Shown here one piece after another: positions 32,481 through 41,020 of a DNA stretch of 64,000 bases. Where the stretch lies: the NCBI GenBank assembly GCA_023394415.1, contig JAEXAR010000034.1, positions 24,298-88,297 on the forward strand. The letters are read 5' to 3'. This DNA comes from Bacteroidota bacterium (lineage in GTDB: Bacteria > Bacteroidota > Bacteroidia > Flavobacteriales > Weeksellaceae). The stretch's first letter is position 1; each line of letters opens with the position of its first letter. A program made the translations under genes and the position numbers. A model generated the notes under the pieces. It was given only the letters and a program-made list of their open reading frames with translations. It searched no databases and was not told the DNA's origin.

Positions 32481-33695
32481 TCAGATTTCTTTCTTTCGCA
32501 AATTGAAAAACATCAGCAACAATCCCAGCAACATCATTACCGAAACCACCAAAAGAATCTGTGGAGAGTATGGAAACGAAATATATTTTATAGATAAAAC
32601 ACCCATAATTCCAAGAACAGCCTCATTTAGAAAAATCCCTAAAAGAAGGAGTTTTAAACCATTGAGAATGGGTTTTGTTATTTTAAAAACATTCGTCGCC
32701 AAGATCTGACTGATTAAAAATACCGAAATACACATTAGTAGAATGAGGTGTAAATAAGCAATCACAATGTTTCTAAAACCAAATGCAAACTGACTTACAG
32801 CAGGAATATTGGAGCCTAATTGCAACAAAATTTTTACAAAAAAAGCAAAACCAACATAGATCAAAACAAATCTTTGCATGGGCGAAAAATTCACCACCAA
32901 ATGCTTCCAGTTATTCTTCACCATTTTATAAATCTTCACTGCTGCTAACGTTTGGGCCGAGGTTGCAATCACAATGCCAATAAAAATCCAAAGTGGAAGC
33001 TTTAACCAAAGTACAGATAATCCATAGCCAACTAAACATCCAAAAAACATCAACCAAAACATAGTTCTATTCTCTTTTTCGGAAATTTCTGCACCAACGT
33101 TTCTTATAGAATCAATCAGCAAACCTATACAGGCGAAAAGAAAAAATCCGTTGTACTGAAAATGCAGATAATAATACGTTGCAGCTAAATAAAGATTTTG
33201 TGTCATATGACCTGAAATCATCATATAACTCAATCCAAAAACACCTACCGATGATAGTACTGCAAAGAAAAGTCCTCCTACAAACCAAGGTTTAGATAAA
33301 TCATTTACCGTTTTTAAATCTCTTACTAAATAATACAGAAACACAAAACTTGTAAGCAAAGCAACTATAGAAGCAGCTATAGAAAGCCAATAATACCCGT
33401 TATAGATAAAACTCGGGATCATCGTATAAGCCGCAATTGCATTTACAATCAATAAGATATTGTAGGGTTTAAGTTGATATTCGTGAAAGAATTTTTGTAA
33501 ATAACGGATAATTAATACATAAATAATTTGTGTAATCCAGCCATAGAAAGCAAAGTGAGAGTGAGCTTCCTGCATATGTTTCTGATCAACAATTGGTAAT
33601 GAGAATGCAATTTTATACCTCATCAGCACTCCCAGAAGTGCTACAATTGCAAAATTGAATACTGAAAATTTTAACCAAAAAGCGATAGTCTTCAT
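32481..33695 (-). CDS. Polytopic membrane protein resembling a heme-copper oxidase subunit I
   Basis: 404 residues and about 11-12 hydrophobic helices. Conserved-looking histidines in membrane context are H40, H45 and H47 (KHMQEAHSHFAFYGW), those in GHMTQNL and YYLHFQYNGFF, and YLHLILLMC. The AHSHFAFYGW pattern is like helix II of cbb3/NorB-type subunit I and related small oxidase-like or NO-sensing proteins. It could bind heme, but the full set of CuB ligands is not evident. It has a predicted Crp/Fnr operator and a -7 element placed so that the mRNA would be nearly leaderless. Function unknown; linked to N2O respiration by position. Confidence 0.7.
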   Translation of the reverse strand: MKTIAFWLKFSVFNFAIVALLGVLMRYKIAFSLPIVDQKHMQEAHSHFAFYGWITQIIYVLIIRYLQKFFHEYQLKPYNILLIVNAIAAYTMIPSFIYNGYYWLSIAASIVALLTSFVFLYYLVRDLKTVNDLSKPWFVGGLFFAVLSSVGVFGLSYMMISGHMTQNLYLAATYYYLHFQYNGFFLFACIGLLIDSIRNVGAEISEKENRTMFWLMFFGCLVGYGLSVLWLKLPLWIFIGIVIATSAQTLAAVKIYKMVKNNWKHLVVNFSPMQRFVLIYVGFAFFVKILLQLGSNIPAVSQFAFGFRNIVIAYLHLILLMCISVFLISQILATNVFKITKPILNGLKLLLLGIFLNEAVLGIMGVLSIKYISFPYSPQILLVVSVMMLLGLLLMFFNLRKKEI

Positions 33696-33700
33696 GCATG

Positions 33701-33708
33701 CAAATTTA
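33701..33708 (-). promoter_or_regulatory. -7 element of the oxidase-like gene
   Basis: On the minus strand TAAATTTG (TAnnTTTG), 29.5 bp from the centre of the operator at 33732-33743. It ends five bases before the ATG at 33695, which predicts a leaderless or nearly leaderless mRNA. Confidence 0.5.
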
Positions 33709-33731
33709 CCTTAACAGATATACTTTGTATA

Positions 33732-33743
33732 TGATTACAGTCA
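33732..33743 (-). promoter_or_regulatory. Predicted Crp/Fnr operator of the oxidase-like gene
   Basis: TGATTACAGTCA (inside TATGATTACAGTCA) fits TGAY-N4-RTCA and matches 12 of 16 core positions of the perfect palindrome at 24563-24582. It lies just after the stop of the regulator gene. Confidence 0.5.
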
Positions 33744-33748
33744 CTATG

Positions 33749-34351
33749 CTACACAAATATCTTCCCGTTAATAATTTCCAGTTTGCCGTCTTTTTCCATC
33801 TTTTTCACGGTACGGATAATGGTTTCTATTCTTAAACCTGTCATATGCGAAATTTCTTTCCGCGTAAGGTTGATGAGGGTTTTTTCGTCACCTTTACCGT
33901 GTTCGCGTTTATAATCTCTTAATTGATGGATAATTCGATCTTCAGGATTTAGGAAAACAATATTACGAAGAGAAAGACTTTTTCGAATCGATTTTTCGGC
34001 TACAGAAATGGTGAATTCAAACATCTTTTCAGGATGTTGATGCATATAATCAATCAGGCTTTCACGTTTTATTTTTACAATTTCTGCCTTATCTGATGAC
34101 ACTTCTACATTGCCGGGAAAAGGTTTTTGAAGTAGAACAGCAGGCTCACCAAAAAAATTTCCCTTATTTACCTTGTGTTGCAAAAATTCCTTGCCTTCTT
34201 CAGTAAAATTAAAAACCGAAAGTTCACCGGACTTAAGGTAATAGAAGTATTGTGACACATCGCCTTCATTCGCAATAATATCACCTTTACAATACCATTT
34301 TACTTCAGCTTTTGTAAAGTTTACAATTACATCATCAAGAATAAACGCCAT
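33749..34351 (-). CDS. Crp/Fnr-family transcription regulator
   Basis: 200-residue regulator: a cyclic-nucleotide-type beta-roll (about 15-105; KGDIIANEGDVSQYFYYLKSGEL, GNFFGEPAVL), a dimer helix, and a C-terminal winged helix with recognition helix TGLRIETIIRTVKKMEKDG, whose Arg-x-Glu-Thr pattern reads TGA-type half-sites. No Fnr cysteine cluster and no obvious cAMP pocket Arg/Ser set is visible, so the signal is unknown (NO or heme-linked sensing is possible). ATG 34351 is preferred over a TTG at 34360. It is the natural candidate to bind the palindromes in the nos island. Confidence 0.88.
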   Translation of the reverse strand: MAFILDDVIVNFTKAEVKWYCKGDIIANEGDVSQYFYYLKSGELSVFNFTEEGKEFLQHKVNKGNFFGEPAVLLQKPFPGNVEVSSDKAEIVKIKRESLIDYMHQHPEKMFEFTISVAEKSIRKSLSLRNIVFLNPEDRIIHQLRDYKREHGKGDEKTLINLTRKEISHMTGLRIETIIRTVKKMEKDGKLEIINGKIFV

Positions 34352-34455
34352 TCCTTTCAATTTACACCAAATATACTAAAATCTTCACGAATTTTTTTTG
34401 GCTAAAAAATTTTAATTCATACAGAAAATTAACATTAAAACCTTCATTTTTTCCT

Positions 34456-34463
34456 TATTTTTG
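34456..34463 (+). promoter_or_regulatory. Candidate -7 element of ppk1
   Basis: TATTTTTG (TAnnTTTG), 20 bases before the ppk1 ATG; no clear -33 element. Confidence 0.35.
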
Positions 34464-34483
34464 AACAAAGTTGAAATGAAATT

Positions 34484-36577
34484 ATGACGTATCAGTTTAA
34501 TCCGAGAGATATAACGTGGCTTGCTTTTAATGAAAGGGTTTTGCAGGAAGCGATGGACGAGAGCGTTCCATTGCCTTTACGCATAAGGTTTCTTGGGATT
34601 TTTTCCAATAATTTAGATGAGTTTTTTAGAGTTCGTGTTGCGGGACTTAAACGTGCTATGGATTTTAAAAATAAGGTTTTAAGCGAAAGTTTTTATCAAC
34701 CGCCTTCTAAAATTCTAAAAAACATTACCGATACTGTAATACAGCAACAGGATAATTTTGCCAAAACCTGGAGCCAAATTCAGGGTGAAATGGCGGAAAA
34801 AAATGTTTTCATCAAAACTCATAAAAACCTCACCAAAGAACAGCGAGAATTTGTACGGAATTATTTTGATGAAGAAGTGGAAAGTAATGTCATCCCGATT
34901 TTGCTCCACGAGAATACAACAATGCCTTATCTACGAGATAAAAGTTTGTACATAGGTATTGCGATGCGCAAAAAAGAATGGCAGTACAAAAGCAGTTATG
35001 CTATTATTGAAGTTCCTTCTCGTGTTTTAGGGCGATTTGTACTTTTGCCTTCGGAAAATGGTGAAAAAAATGTGATGCTTTTGGAAGACGTCATTATCTT
35101 TAATCTTCCTTATATTTTTTCTTATTTTGGATATGATGATTTTGAGGCGCATTGTTTCAAAGTAACCAAAGATGCGGAGTTCGACTTGGATAATGATATT
35201 CGCACCACATTAGTTGAAAAGATAGAAAAAGCTGTGAAAAACCGTCGTAAAGGGAAGCCAACACGTTTCACTTTCGATAGAAATATGGATAAGGCTTTGC
35301 TCGAATTTTTGATTAAAAAGCTTAACCTCAGTTCAAGAGACAGCATTATTCCCGGAGGTAAAATTCATAATTTTAAGCATTTTATGGAATTTCCGGATGT
35401 TTTCAGAGCTATAAAAAAACCTGAAGAACGCACCTCCTTCTCGCATCCTGATTTTGCAGAAGGTGAAAGAGTGACGGATGTTGTTTTGAAGAAAGACATT
35501 CTTTTAACCTTTCCTTATCATTCTTATGTTCCTGTAATTGACTTGCTTCGGGAATCTGCAATGGATCCTGATGTGAAAACCATACAAATCACTGCGTACC
35601 GATTGGCATCCAACTCAAAAATTGTAAATGCATTGATTAACGCTGCCCGAAACGGAAAAGAAGTAACGGTAATGGTGGAACTTCGAGCCAGATTCGATGA
35701 AGAAAACAACCTAAAATGGAAAGAAAGGCTGGAAGTAGAAGGTGTAAAAGTGTTGGTTGGGATTCCCAATAAAAAGGTGCACGCTAAACTTTGCGTCATC
35801 AAAAAAAGAGTGAATAACAAAACCATACAGTATGGTTTTGTAAGCACCGGAAACTTTAATGAAAAAACCGCAAAAATATATGGTGATAATCTGCTGATGA
35901 CTTCTAACAGAGCCATTATGGCAGATATCAATAAAGTATTCAACCTTTTCAGAAAGCCAAAAACCAATCCTGAAGAAGCCTTAAAAAGTTGCAAAACACT
36001 AGTGGTTTGTCCAAGATTTATGCGTGAAAAAATTGAATGGCACATCAACAAAGAAATTTCTGAAGCCAAAGCCGGCCGTAAAGCGATGATGATTATTAAA
36101 GTTAATTCATTAAGCGACAGAGGATTAATCATCAAATTATACGAGGCAGCACAAGCAGGAGTTACGATTAAATTGATTGTTCGTGGTATTTTTTGTGCGG
36201 TAAATGATAAGAGTTTCAAAAAACCAATTGAAGCCATCAGTATTGTAGATGAATATCTAGAACATTCTAGAGTGATGTACTTTTATAACAAAGGCCAGGA
36301 AGATACATACATTTCTTCTGCAGACTGGATGACAAGAAATTTGGATTACCGTGTAGAAGCCGCTGTAAAAATCACTGAAAAATCACTAAAAAAAGAGCTG
36401 AAAGATTTGCTTGAAATTCAACTAAAAGACAACATTAAAGCAAGAATTTTAGACAACAAGCTAAAAAATAAATACGTTAAAAAGGAAGGCAAAGAGTTTC
36501 GTTCACAAATTGAAACTTATAAATATTTGAAAAGTAAAGCCGACGACCAAAACAACTCTTCAAGAAAAGCCTTGTAA
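34484..36577 (+). CDS. ppk1: Polyphosphate kinase 1
   Basis: Reversible synthesis of inorganic polyphosphate from ATP, 697 residues. An N-terminal helical domain (FNPRDITWLAFNERVL, NNLDEFFRVRVAG) is followed by two PLD-like catalytic domains with the autophosphorylated histidine in KKVHAKLCVI and the segments STGNFNEKTAKIYGD and SSADWMTRNLDYRVE. First gene of a ppk1-ppx-lipoprotein operon (gaps 28 and 7 bases). Confidence 0.96.
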   Translation: MTYQFNPRDITWLAFNERVLQEAMDESVPLPLRIRFLGIFSNNLDEFFRVRVAGLKRAMDFKNKVLSESFYQPPSKILKNITDTVIQQQDNFAKTWSQIQGEMAEKNVFIKTHKNLTKEQREFVRNYFDEEVESNVIPILLHENTTMPYLRDKSLYIGIAMRKKEWQYKSSYAIIEVPSRVLGRFVLLPSENGEKNVMLLEDVIIFNLPYIFSYFGYDDFEAHCFKVTKDAEFDLDNDIRTTLVEKIEKAVKNRRKGKPTRFTFDRNMDKALLEFLIKKLNLSSRDSIIPGGKIHNFKHFMEFPDVFRAIKKPEERTSFSHPDFAEGERVTDVVLKKDILLTFPYHSYVPVIDLLRESAMDPDVKTIQITAYRLASNSKIVNALINAARNGKEVTVMVELRARFDEENNLKWKERLEVEGVKVLVGIPNKKVHAKLCVIKKRVNNKTIQYGFVSTGNFNEKTAKIYGDNLLMTSNRAIMADINKVFNLFRKPKTNPEEALKSCKTLVVCPRFMREKIEWHINKEISEAKAGRKAMMIIKVNSLSDRGLIIKLYEAAQAGVTIKLIVRGIFCAVNDKSFKKPIEAISIVDEYLEHSRVMYFYNKGQEDTYISSADWMTRNLDYRVEAAVKITEKSLKKELKDLLEIQLKDNIKARILDNKLKNKYVKKEGKEFRSQIETYKYLKSKADDQNNSSRKAL

Positions 36578-36605
36578 AAATTCATAATTTTGTAAAAATT
36601 TTGAG

Positions 36606-37493
36606 ATGAAAATCGCTGCGATAGATATAGGAAGTAATGCTGCAAGATTACTGATTAATGAGGTTACTGAAGCCAAAAAAGGACACCCGGAATTTATAAA
36701 ACTAAATCTTTTGAGGATTCCGTTACGTTTGGGTATGGATGTTTTCAGCTATGGTGAAATACGAGAAGAGCGGGAGAAAATGGTAATCGATTCCATGAGA
36801 ATTTTCGCTGATCTAATGAAGATTTATAATGTAGAACATTACCGTGCCTGTGCTACTTCTGCAATGCGCGATGCCAAAAATGGTGACGACATTCGTAAAG
36901 CAGTGAAAGAGACTTCGGGAATCAATATTGAGATTATATCCGGAGATGAAGAAGCAAGCTTGATTTACGAAAACCACGTGGCAGAAACACTTGATAAGAA
37001 TTTTGGGTATATGTATATTGATGTAGGTGGCGGTTCTACAGAATTGATGTACTTCGAAAACGGAAAAATGAAATACAAAAGGTCTTTCAATATTGGCACA
37101 ATCCGTTTACTCAATGGTTTGGTAACCGAAACCCATTGGAAGGAAATGAAAGACGAAATAAAAACCAAGATTATTGGCAAAAAACCAATTATAGCAATTG
37201 GTTCCGGAGGTAACATCAACAAAATTTTCTCTTTGAGCAAAACCAAAGACGGTAAACCTATGTCTTTGAACACTTTGAAAAATTATTATAAAGAATTTTC
37301 GGCTTTATCTGTTGCTGAAAGAATGCACAACTATAATCTGCGTGAAGATCGCGCCGATGTTTTGGTTCCGGCACTTGAAATTTTCACCAAAGTGATGTCT
37401 TGGGCAGAAATTTCTAAAATTTTTGTACCAAAAATTTCTGTAGCAGATGGTTTGGTACACAGCATTTATGATAATCTGAAGAAAAAGAAATAA
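36606..37493 (+). CDS. Ppx/GppA-family exopolyphosphatase
   Basis: 295-residue ASKHA-fold phosphatase: AIDIGSNAARLLI (3-15) and YIDVGGGSTELMYF (about 138-151) form the ATPase-like phosphate loops, with the catalytic Glu expected in SGDEEASLIYE. It removes terminal phosphate from polyphosphate or (p)ppGpp. At this length it has only the catalytic core, without the HD domain of longer Ppx. Paired with ppk1. Confidence 0.93.
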   Translation: MKIAAIDIGSNAARLLINEVTEAKKGHPEFIKLNLLRIPLRLGMDVFSYGEIREEREKMVIDSMRIFADLMKIYNVEHYRACATSAMRDAKNGDDIRKAVKETSGINIEIISGDEEASLIYENHVAETLDKNFGYMYIDVGGGSTELMYFENGKMKYKRSFNIGTIRLLNGLVTETHWKEMKDEIKTKIIGKKPIIAIGSGGNINKIFSLSKTKDGKPMSLNTLKNYYKEFSALSVAERMHNYNLREDRADVLVPALEIFTKVMSWAEISKIFVPKISVADGLVHSIYDNLKKKK

Positions 37494-37500
37494 AAGTATT

Positions 37501-38232
37501 ATGAAAAATTATGCGATACTAGTTTCCTCATTGGTTTTGTTTTACAGTTGCTCTGAAAGCAAGGAAACAGATAGCCAGCAAGTTATTCCTACGGTAACTG
37601 ATGAACAGAAAGTTTCAATTGAATTTCCACAAATGTCTGAAATAGACAGCTCTGGTGTTATCATGATGCCTTTAAGAATTGGTAATACCATTAATAATTC
37701 TAAAATAAGCGGATCATTTGATTCTAAAAAGGAAGATTATTTTTGGAATATTGTATTTGTAGACACCAACACCAATGATAAATATCCATTAAGTACTGAT
37801 AAGCTACTCATATCTAATTACGATAGTGATTATGGCTCTTCTTACAGCGCCTCAAACGAAAGCTCAGTGAAAGTTGATACCAGTACTAAAAAGTATCTTT
37901 TCTATAGGATTAGAAGCTTCGATGCCAACAAAAATGGAAATCTTGATTTATCCGATCCCGAATACCTCTTTATTTCTGACAGAAATGGCAAAAATCTTAA
38001 GCAAATTTCCGTACCTAACACACATTTATCGGACTGGATTTATGTAGGTAAAACCAATAAAGTTTATTTTACAGCCTTAGCTGACACTAACAATGATAAG
38101 GCTTTTGATGAAAATGATGAATTGGTAAATTATGAATATGATTTGCAAACCCATCAAAAATCTGAACCATTTTTTAACTCAAATTTCAAGAATTCTTTAA
38201 AAGAAAATTTTAAAAAACATTGGTTAAAATAA
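37501..38232 (+). CDS. Lipoprotein with two EF-hand-like motifs
   Basis: 243-residue lipoprotein (lipobox C17 in LVLFYSC). It has a beta-rich body and two calcium-loop-like stretches, DANKNGNLDLSD (about 141-152) and DTNNDKAFDENDE (about 199-211). No named family was recognised. It follows the exopolyphosphatase by seven bases, so it is likely cotranscribed with ppk1-ppx; a link to envelope calcium or polyphosphate is speculative. Confidence 0.75.
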   Translation: MKNYAILVSSLVLFYSCSESKETDSQQVIPTVTDEQKVSIEFPQMSEIDSSGVIMMPLRIGNTINNSKISGSFDSKKEDYFWNIVFVDTNTNDKYPLSTDKLLISNYDSDYGSSYSASNESSVKVDTSTKKYLFYRIRSFDANKNGNLDLSDPEYLFISDRNGKNLKQISVPNTHLSDWIYVGKTNKVYFTALADTNNDKAFDENDELVNYEYDLQTHQKSEPFFNSNFKNSLKENFKKHWLK

Positions 38233-38250
38233 TTAACACTTCAATATTAA

Positions 38251-38304
38251 TTTTTGGCTAAAGCCAATTCTTAAATCCAAAAAAAGCGGGCTTTAGCCCG
38301 CTTT
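38251..38304. repeat. GGCTAAAGCC dispersed repeat, copy 2, doubling as terminator
   Basis: TTTTTGGCTAAAGCCAATT followed by a ten-base-pair perfect stem AAAGCGGGCT/AGCCCGCTTT (38283-38304). It lies between convergent genes and can serve as a bidirectional terminator. Confidence 0.75.
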
Positions 38305-38313
38305 ATTGGTATT

Positions 38314-39891
38314 TTATTTTCCTTCAGGATTTTCTGGATTTAGATTTCCTGGTTTCGGAGGTTCCTGTTTTGGTTTTTCCTGTATTTTGGCTTCGAGAAT
38401 TTTTTGTGCTACTTCTTTATCTTTACCTTTCAGATAATCCGGCAAGTTTAATCCTGCCATATTAAACAGATCGTTTAAAGGTGGTACTGTTTTCATCATC
38501 CCCGATACAAAATTGGCTGTAGAAGTATGACCATCCGGATTATTACCGCTGTCCCAAACTGTAACTTTATCAATTTTGATGTTTTTAACGGCTTCTACTT
38601 GGGTTTTAACCAAATCAGGGAGCTTTTCAATCAATAATAACTGAAAGGCATTTTGCGCATCTCCACCTGCAGCTTTCACTACCCTGTCATAACCTTCAGC
38701 CTGTTTAGTAAGAATTTCGTAGAGACCTTTTGCTTCGGCTTCCATTTTTGCAAAAATAGCGTCGGCCTCACCTTTTGCTTGTAATCTAATTTTTTCGGCT
38801 TCGGCTTCAGCATCAATAATGGCTTTCTGTTTGGAAATTTCAGCAGGAACAACGATGTTGGCGTTCTGTGTAGAACGTTCTCTTTCGGCTCTTGCAACCT
38901 CTGCTTTTTGCTCTGCTACATAAGATTCTTCCAAAGCTTTAGCTTGTTGCACCTTCTCAGCTGCAATTGCAATTCTTAGCGCTTCTGCTTCTTTTTCACG
39001 ACGCTCTGCATCTGAATTGGCAATGGTAATTTTGGCTTCGTTTTCTCCTTTTACCGCTATTGAGTTTGCCAAAGAAGTCGCAATTCTCGATTCCTTTTCG
39101 GCTTCCGCTTTACCAATATTTTCATCCTTAACAGCAGAAGCTATTGAAACCTCTTTATCTTTTTGAGTGATGGCGATTTTTACATCGCGATCTCTCATAG
39201 TTTCAGCAATTACAACATCTTTTTCTCTGTCGGCACTTGCTTTTCCGGTTTCACCGATTTTTTCCTGTTCTGCAACAGAAATTTTCGCTTCATTGATAGC
39301 TTTTGCAGCCGCTTCTTTACCTAAAGCTTCAATATATCCGGACTCGTCTTTAATATCGGTTACGTTAACGTTGATGAGTTTAAGACCAATTTTTTTAAGT
39401 TCGGTATCGACGTTTTTAGAAATATTATCAAGAAATTTATCTCTGTCAGAATTAATCTCCTCAATTGTCATCGTCGCTATTACCAAACGTAATTGCCCAA
39501 ACAGAATATCTTTTGATAATTCCTGAATCTGCTCTTGTGTTAAACCTAGCAATCTTTCAGCAGCATTTCCCATTGAATCCGGCTCTGTAGAAATCGCAAT
39601 CGTAAAACGGCAAGGCACGTCCACACGGATATTTTGTCTGGAAAGAGCGTTAGTAAGGTTGGCTTCAATGGAAATAGGTTTCAAATCCAAATAAGCATAA
39701 TCCTGAATGACAGGCCAAACAAATGCACCGCCTCCATGAATACATTTTGCCGAACTTCCACCGGTTTTACCATAAATCACAAGGATTTTATCTGAAGGGC
39801 AGCGTTTATAACGTGAGATTAAAGCTAAAAAAGTGACGAATAATACAAAAACCAATACAATAATAAGTACTAGTGTTCCTGATAAAGCCAT
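38314..39891 (-). CDS. Flotillin family protein (YqiK/FloT-like)
   Basis: 525-residue membrane-domain scaffold protein. One N-terminal hydrophobic helix (6-26), an SPHH/band-7 domain (about 35-200, VPCRFTIAISTEPDSM, LRLVIATMTIEEINSDRDKF), then a long Ala/Glu/Lys-rich coiled coil (about 205-400, repeated AEAE and AKIT segments) and a Pro-rich tail (KPKQEPPKPGN). Flotillins organise ordered membrane patches. The NfeD-like partner lies just upstream. Confidence 0.94.
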   Translation of the reverse strand: MALSGTLVLIIVLVFVLFVTFLALISRYKRCPSDKILVIYGKTGGSSAKCIHGGGAFVWPVIQDYAYLDLKPISIEANLTNALSRQNIRVDVPCRFTIAISTEPDSMGNAAERLLGLTQEQIQELSKDILFGQLRLVIATMTIEEINSDRDKFLDNISKNVDTELKKIGLKLINVNVTDIKDESGYIEALGKEAAAKAINEAKISVAEQEKIGETGKASADREKDVVIAETMRDRDVKIAITQKDKEVSIASAVKDENIGKAEAEKESRIATSLANSIAVKGENEAKITIANSDAERREKEAEALRIAIAAEKVQQAKALEESYVAEQKAEVARAERERSTQNANIVVPAEISKQKAIIDAEAEAEKIRLQAKGEADAIFAKMEAEAKGLYEILTKQAEGYDRVVKAAGGDAQNAFQLLLIEKLPDLVKTQVEAVKNIKIDKVTVWDSGNNPDGHTSTANFVSGMMKTVPPLNDLFNMAGLNLPDYLKGKDKEVAQKILEAKIQEKPKQEPPKPGNLNPENPEGK

Positions 39892-39933
39892 AGTTATTGA
39901 GATTTTAAATTTTAAATTTTAGATCGATGTTTC

Positions 39934-40503
39934 TTAAATTTTGGAAACGATAAGTACGCTGTTTTCTACCGAAACCACTTTTACAATAGAGGAAGACGTA
40001 ATAGGATTTTCAGCATTCGTCATTGCAGTAAGTTCGTGATTGGAACCATTGACTGAAATCTGAACCTTACCAGAGCCTGACATATTTGGTGGTATATTAA
40101 TATAAACTTCGCCTGTTTTACCAACTAAAGAATTGATATTAAAGGTATTATCTTCCGTAAGTTTGAGAATCTGTTTAATGATAAAGAAAAACAACACTAC
40201 GAAAGCAATTCCTACTACCACAGCCAAAGCCATCAAAAACATTTTATTATTGAAACTTTCGTAAAGTGTTACTCCTGTCCAACCAAAACCGAGTAGAAAA
40301 TTGATTAAATTTCGTAAAGAAAACAACTGAAAAGGTGCATCTGCGTGGTCTAAATTACCATCAAAATCAGCATTTACACCATCGGAAGCATCACTCCCTA
40401 TAAAAGTCATTAATGTTTGAATAAGGAAGATAATACTTGAGACAATTGCCACTATCCAAAATCCCTTAAGCAAAGAATCCATACCATCTAAAAACGAGAA
40501 CAT
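39934..40503 (-). CDS. NfeD-like membrane protein, flotillin partner
   Basis: 189 residues: three hydrophobic helices (about 14-34, 63-82, 90-112) and a C-terminal OB-fold (about 125-189, SLVGKTGEVYINIPPNMSGSG to VSVENSVLIVSK) typical of NfeD/YuaF proteins. It precedes the flotillin gene by 42 bases, the conserved NfeD-flotillin pairing. Confidence 0.88.
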   Translation of the reverse strand: MFSFLDGMDSLLKGFWIVAIVSSIIFLIQTLMTFIGSDASDGVNADFDGNLDHADAPFQLFSLRNLINFLLGFGWTGVTLYESFNNKMFLMALAVVVGIAFVVLFFFIIKQILKLTEDNTFNINSLVGKTGEVYINIPPNMSGSGKVQISVNGSNHELTAMTNAENPITSSSIVKVVSVENSVLIVSKI

Positions 40504-40597
40504 AGTTTAGTTTTTTTATATTTGATTATTGACCAAATATATTGAATTTTAAGAAATTTTCAAATGATTTTCATCTTTATATTTTACTATATATAGC

Positions 40598-40624
40598 AAA
40601 AAAAAGCAGATAAATATCCGCTTT
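40598..40624 (-). terminator. Terminator of the NifU-domain gene
   Basis: On the minus strand AAGCGGATA/TATCTGCTT (one G-U pair) followed by eight T. Confidence 0.78.
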
Positions 40625-40666
40625 ATATGATTTATAATTTGATAAAATGTAATCTTTTACATTTAA

Positions 40667-40918
40667 TTATTCAACGCTTATAACCTCATTAATTTCAGGA
40701 GCAAATTGTTTGATTGTATTTTCTACGCCCAACTTCATTGTTGAAAAACTCATTGGGCAACCATTACAATTCCCCATCAGTTTCACAAAAACTTTTTTAT
40801 CCTCTACATCTATCAGTTCAATATCGCCTCCATCTCTATTTAAGAAAGGACGAATACTGTCGAGAGCTTCCATGACTTTGGTTACAGTATTTTCGTGTGT
40901 AGTATTATGGTTCATCAT
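40667..40918 (-). CDS. NifU C-terminal domain Fe-S scaffold protein
   Basis: 83-residue Nfu-type protein with the cluster-binding motif GNCNGCPMS (CxxC) and the IRPFLNRDGGDIELIDVEDK start of the domain. It carries [4Fe-4S] clusters to target proteins. The Mrp ATPase, another Fe-S carrier, lies 103 bases upstream on the same strand, so both probably belong to one Fe-S supply unit. Confidence 0.93.
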   Translation of the reverse strand: MMNHNTTHENTVTKVMEALDSIRPFLNRDGGDIELIDVEDKKVFVKLMGNCNGCPMSFSTMKLGVENTIKQFAPEINEVISVE

Positions 40919-41020
40919 TCAATTTTTAGTGTTATAATGTTCAATATTGTTTAAAGTATGTTCGGAATTGTTCAAATTTTCATGAACTTTTAAAACCATT
41001 CAACACTGAACTATAGACAA

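Noticed and set aside
35524..36237. 237-codon open frame antisense to ppk1
   Set aside because: Fully contained in the ppk1 catalytic region on the other strand, with Leu/Ser/Ile-rich low-information translation; a shadow of biased codon use.
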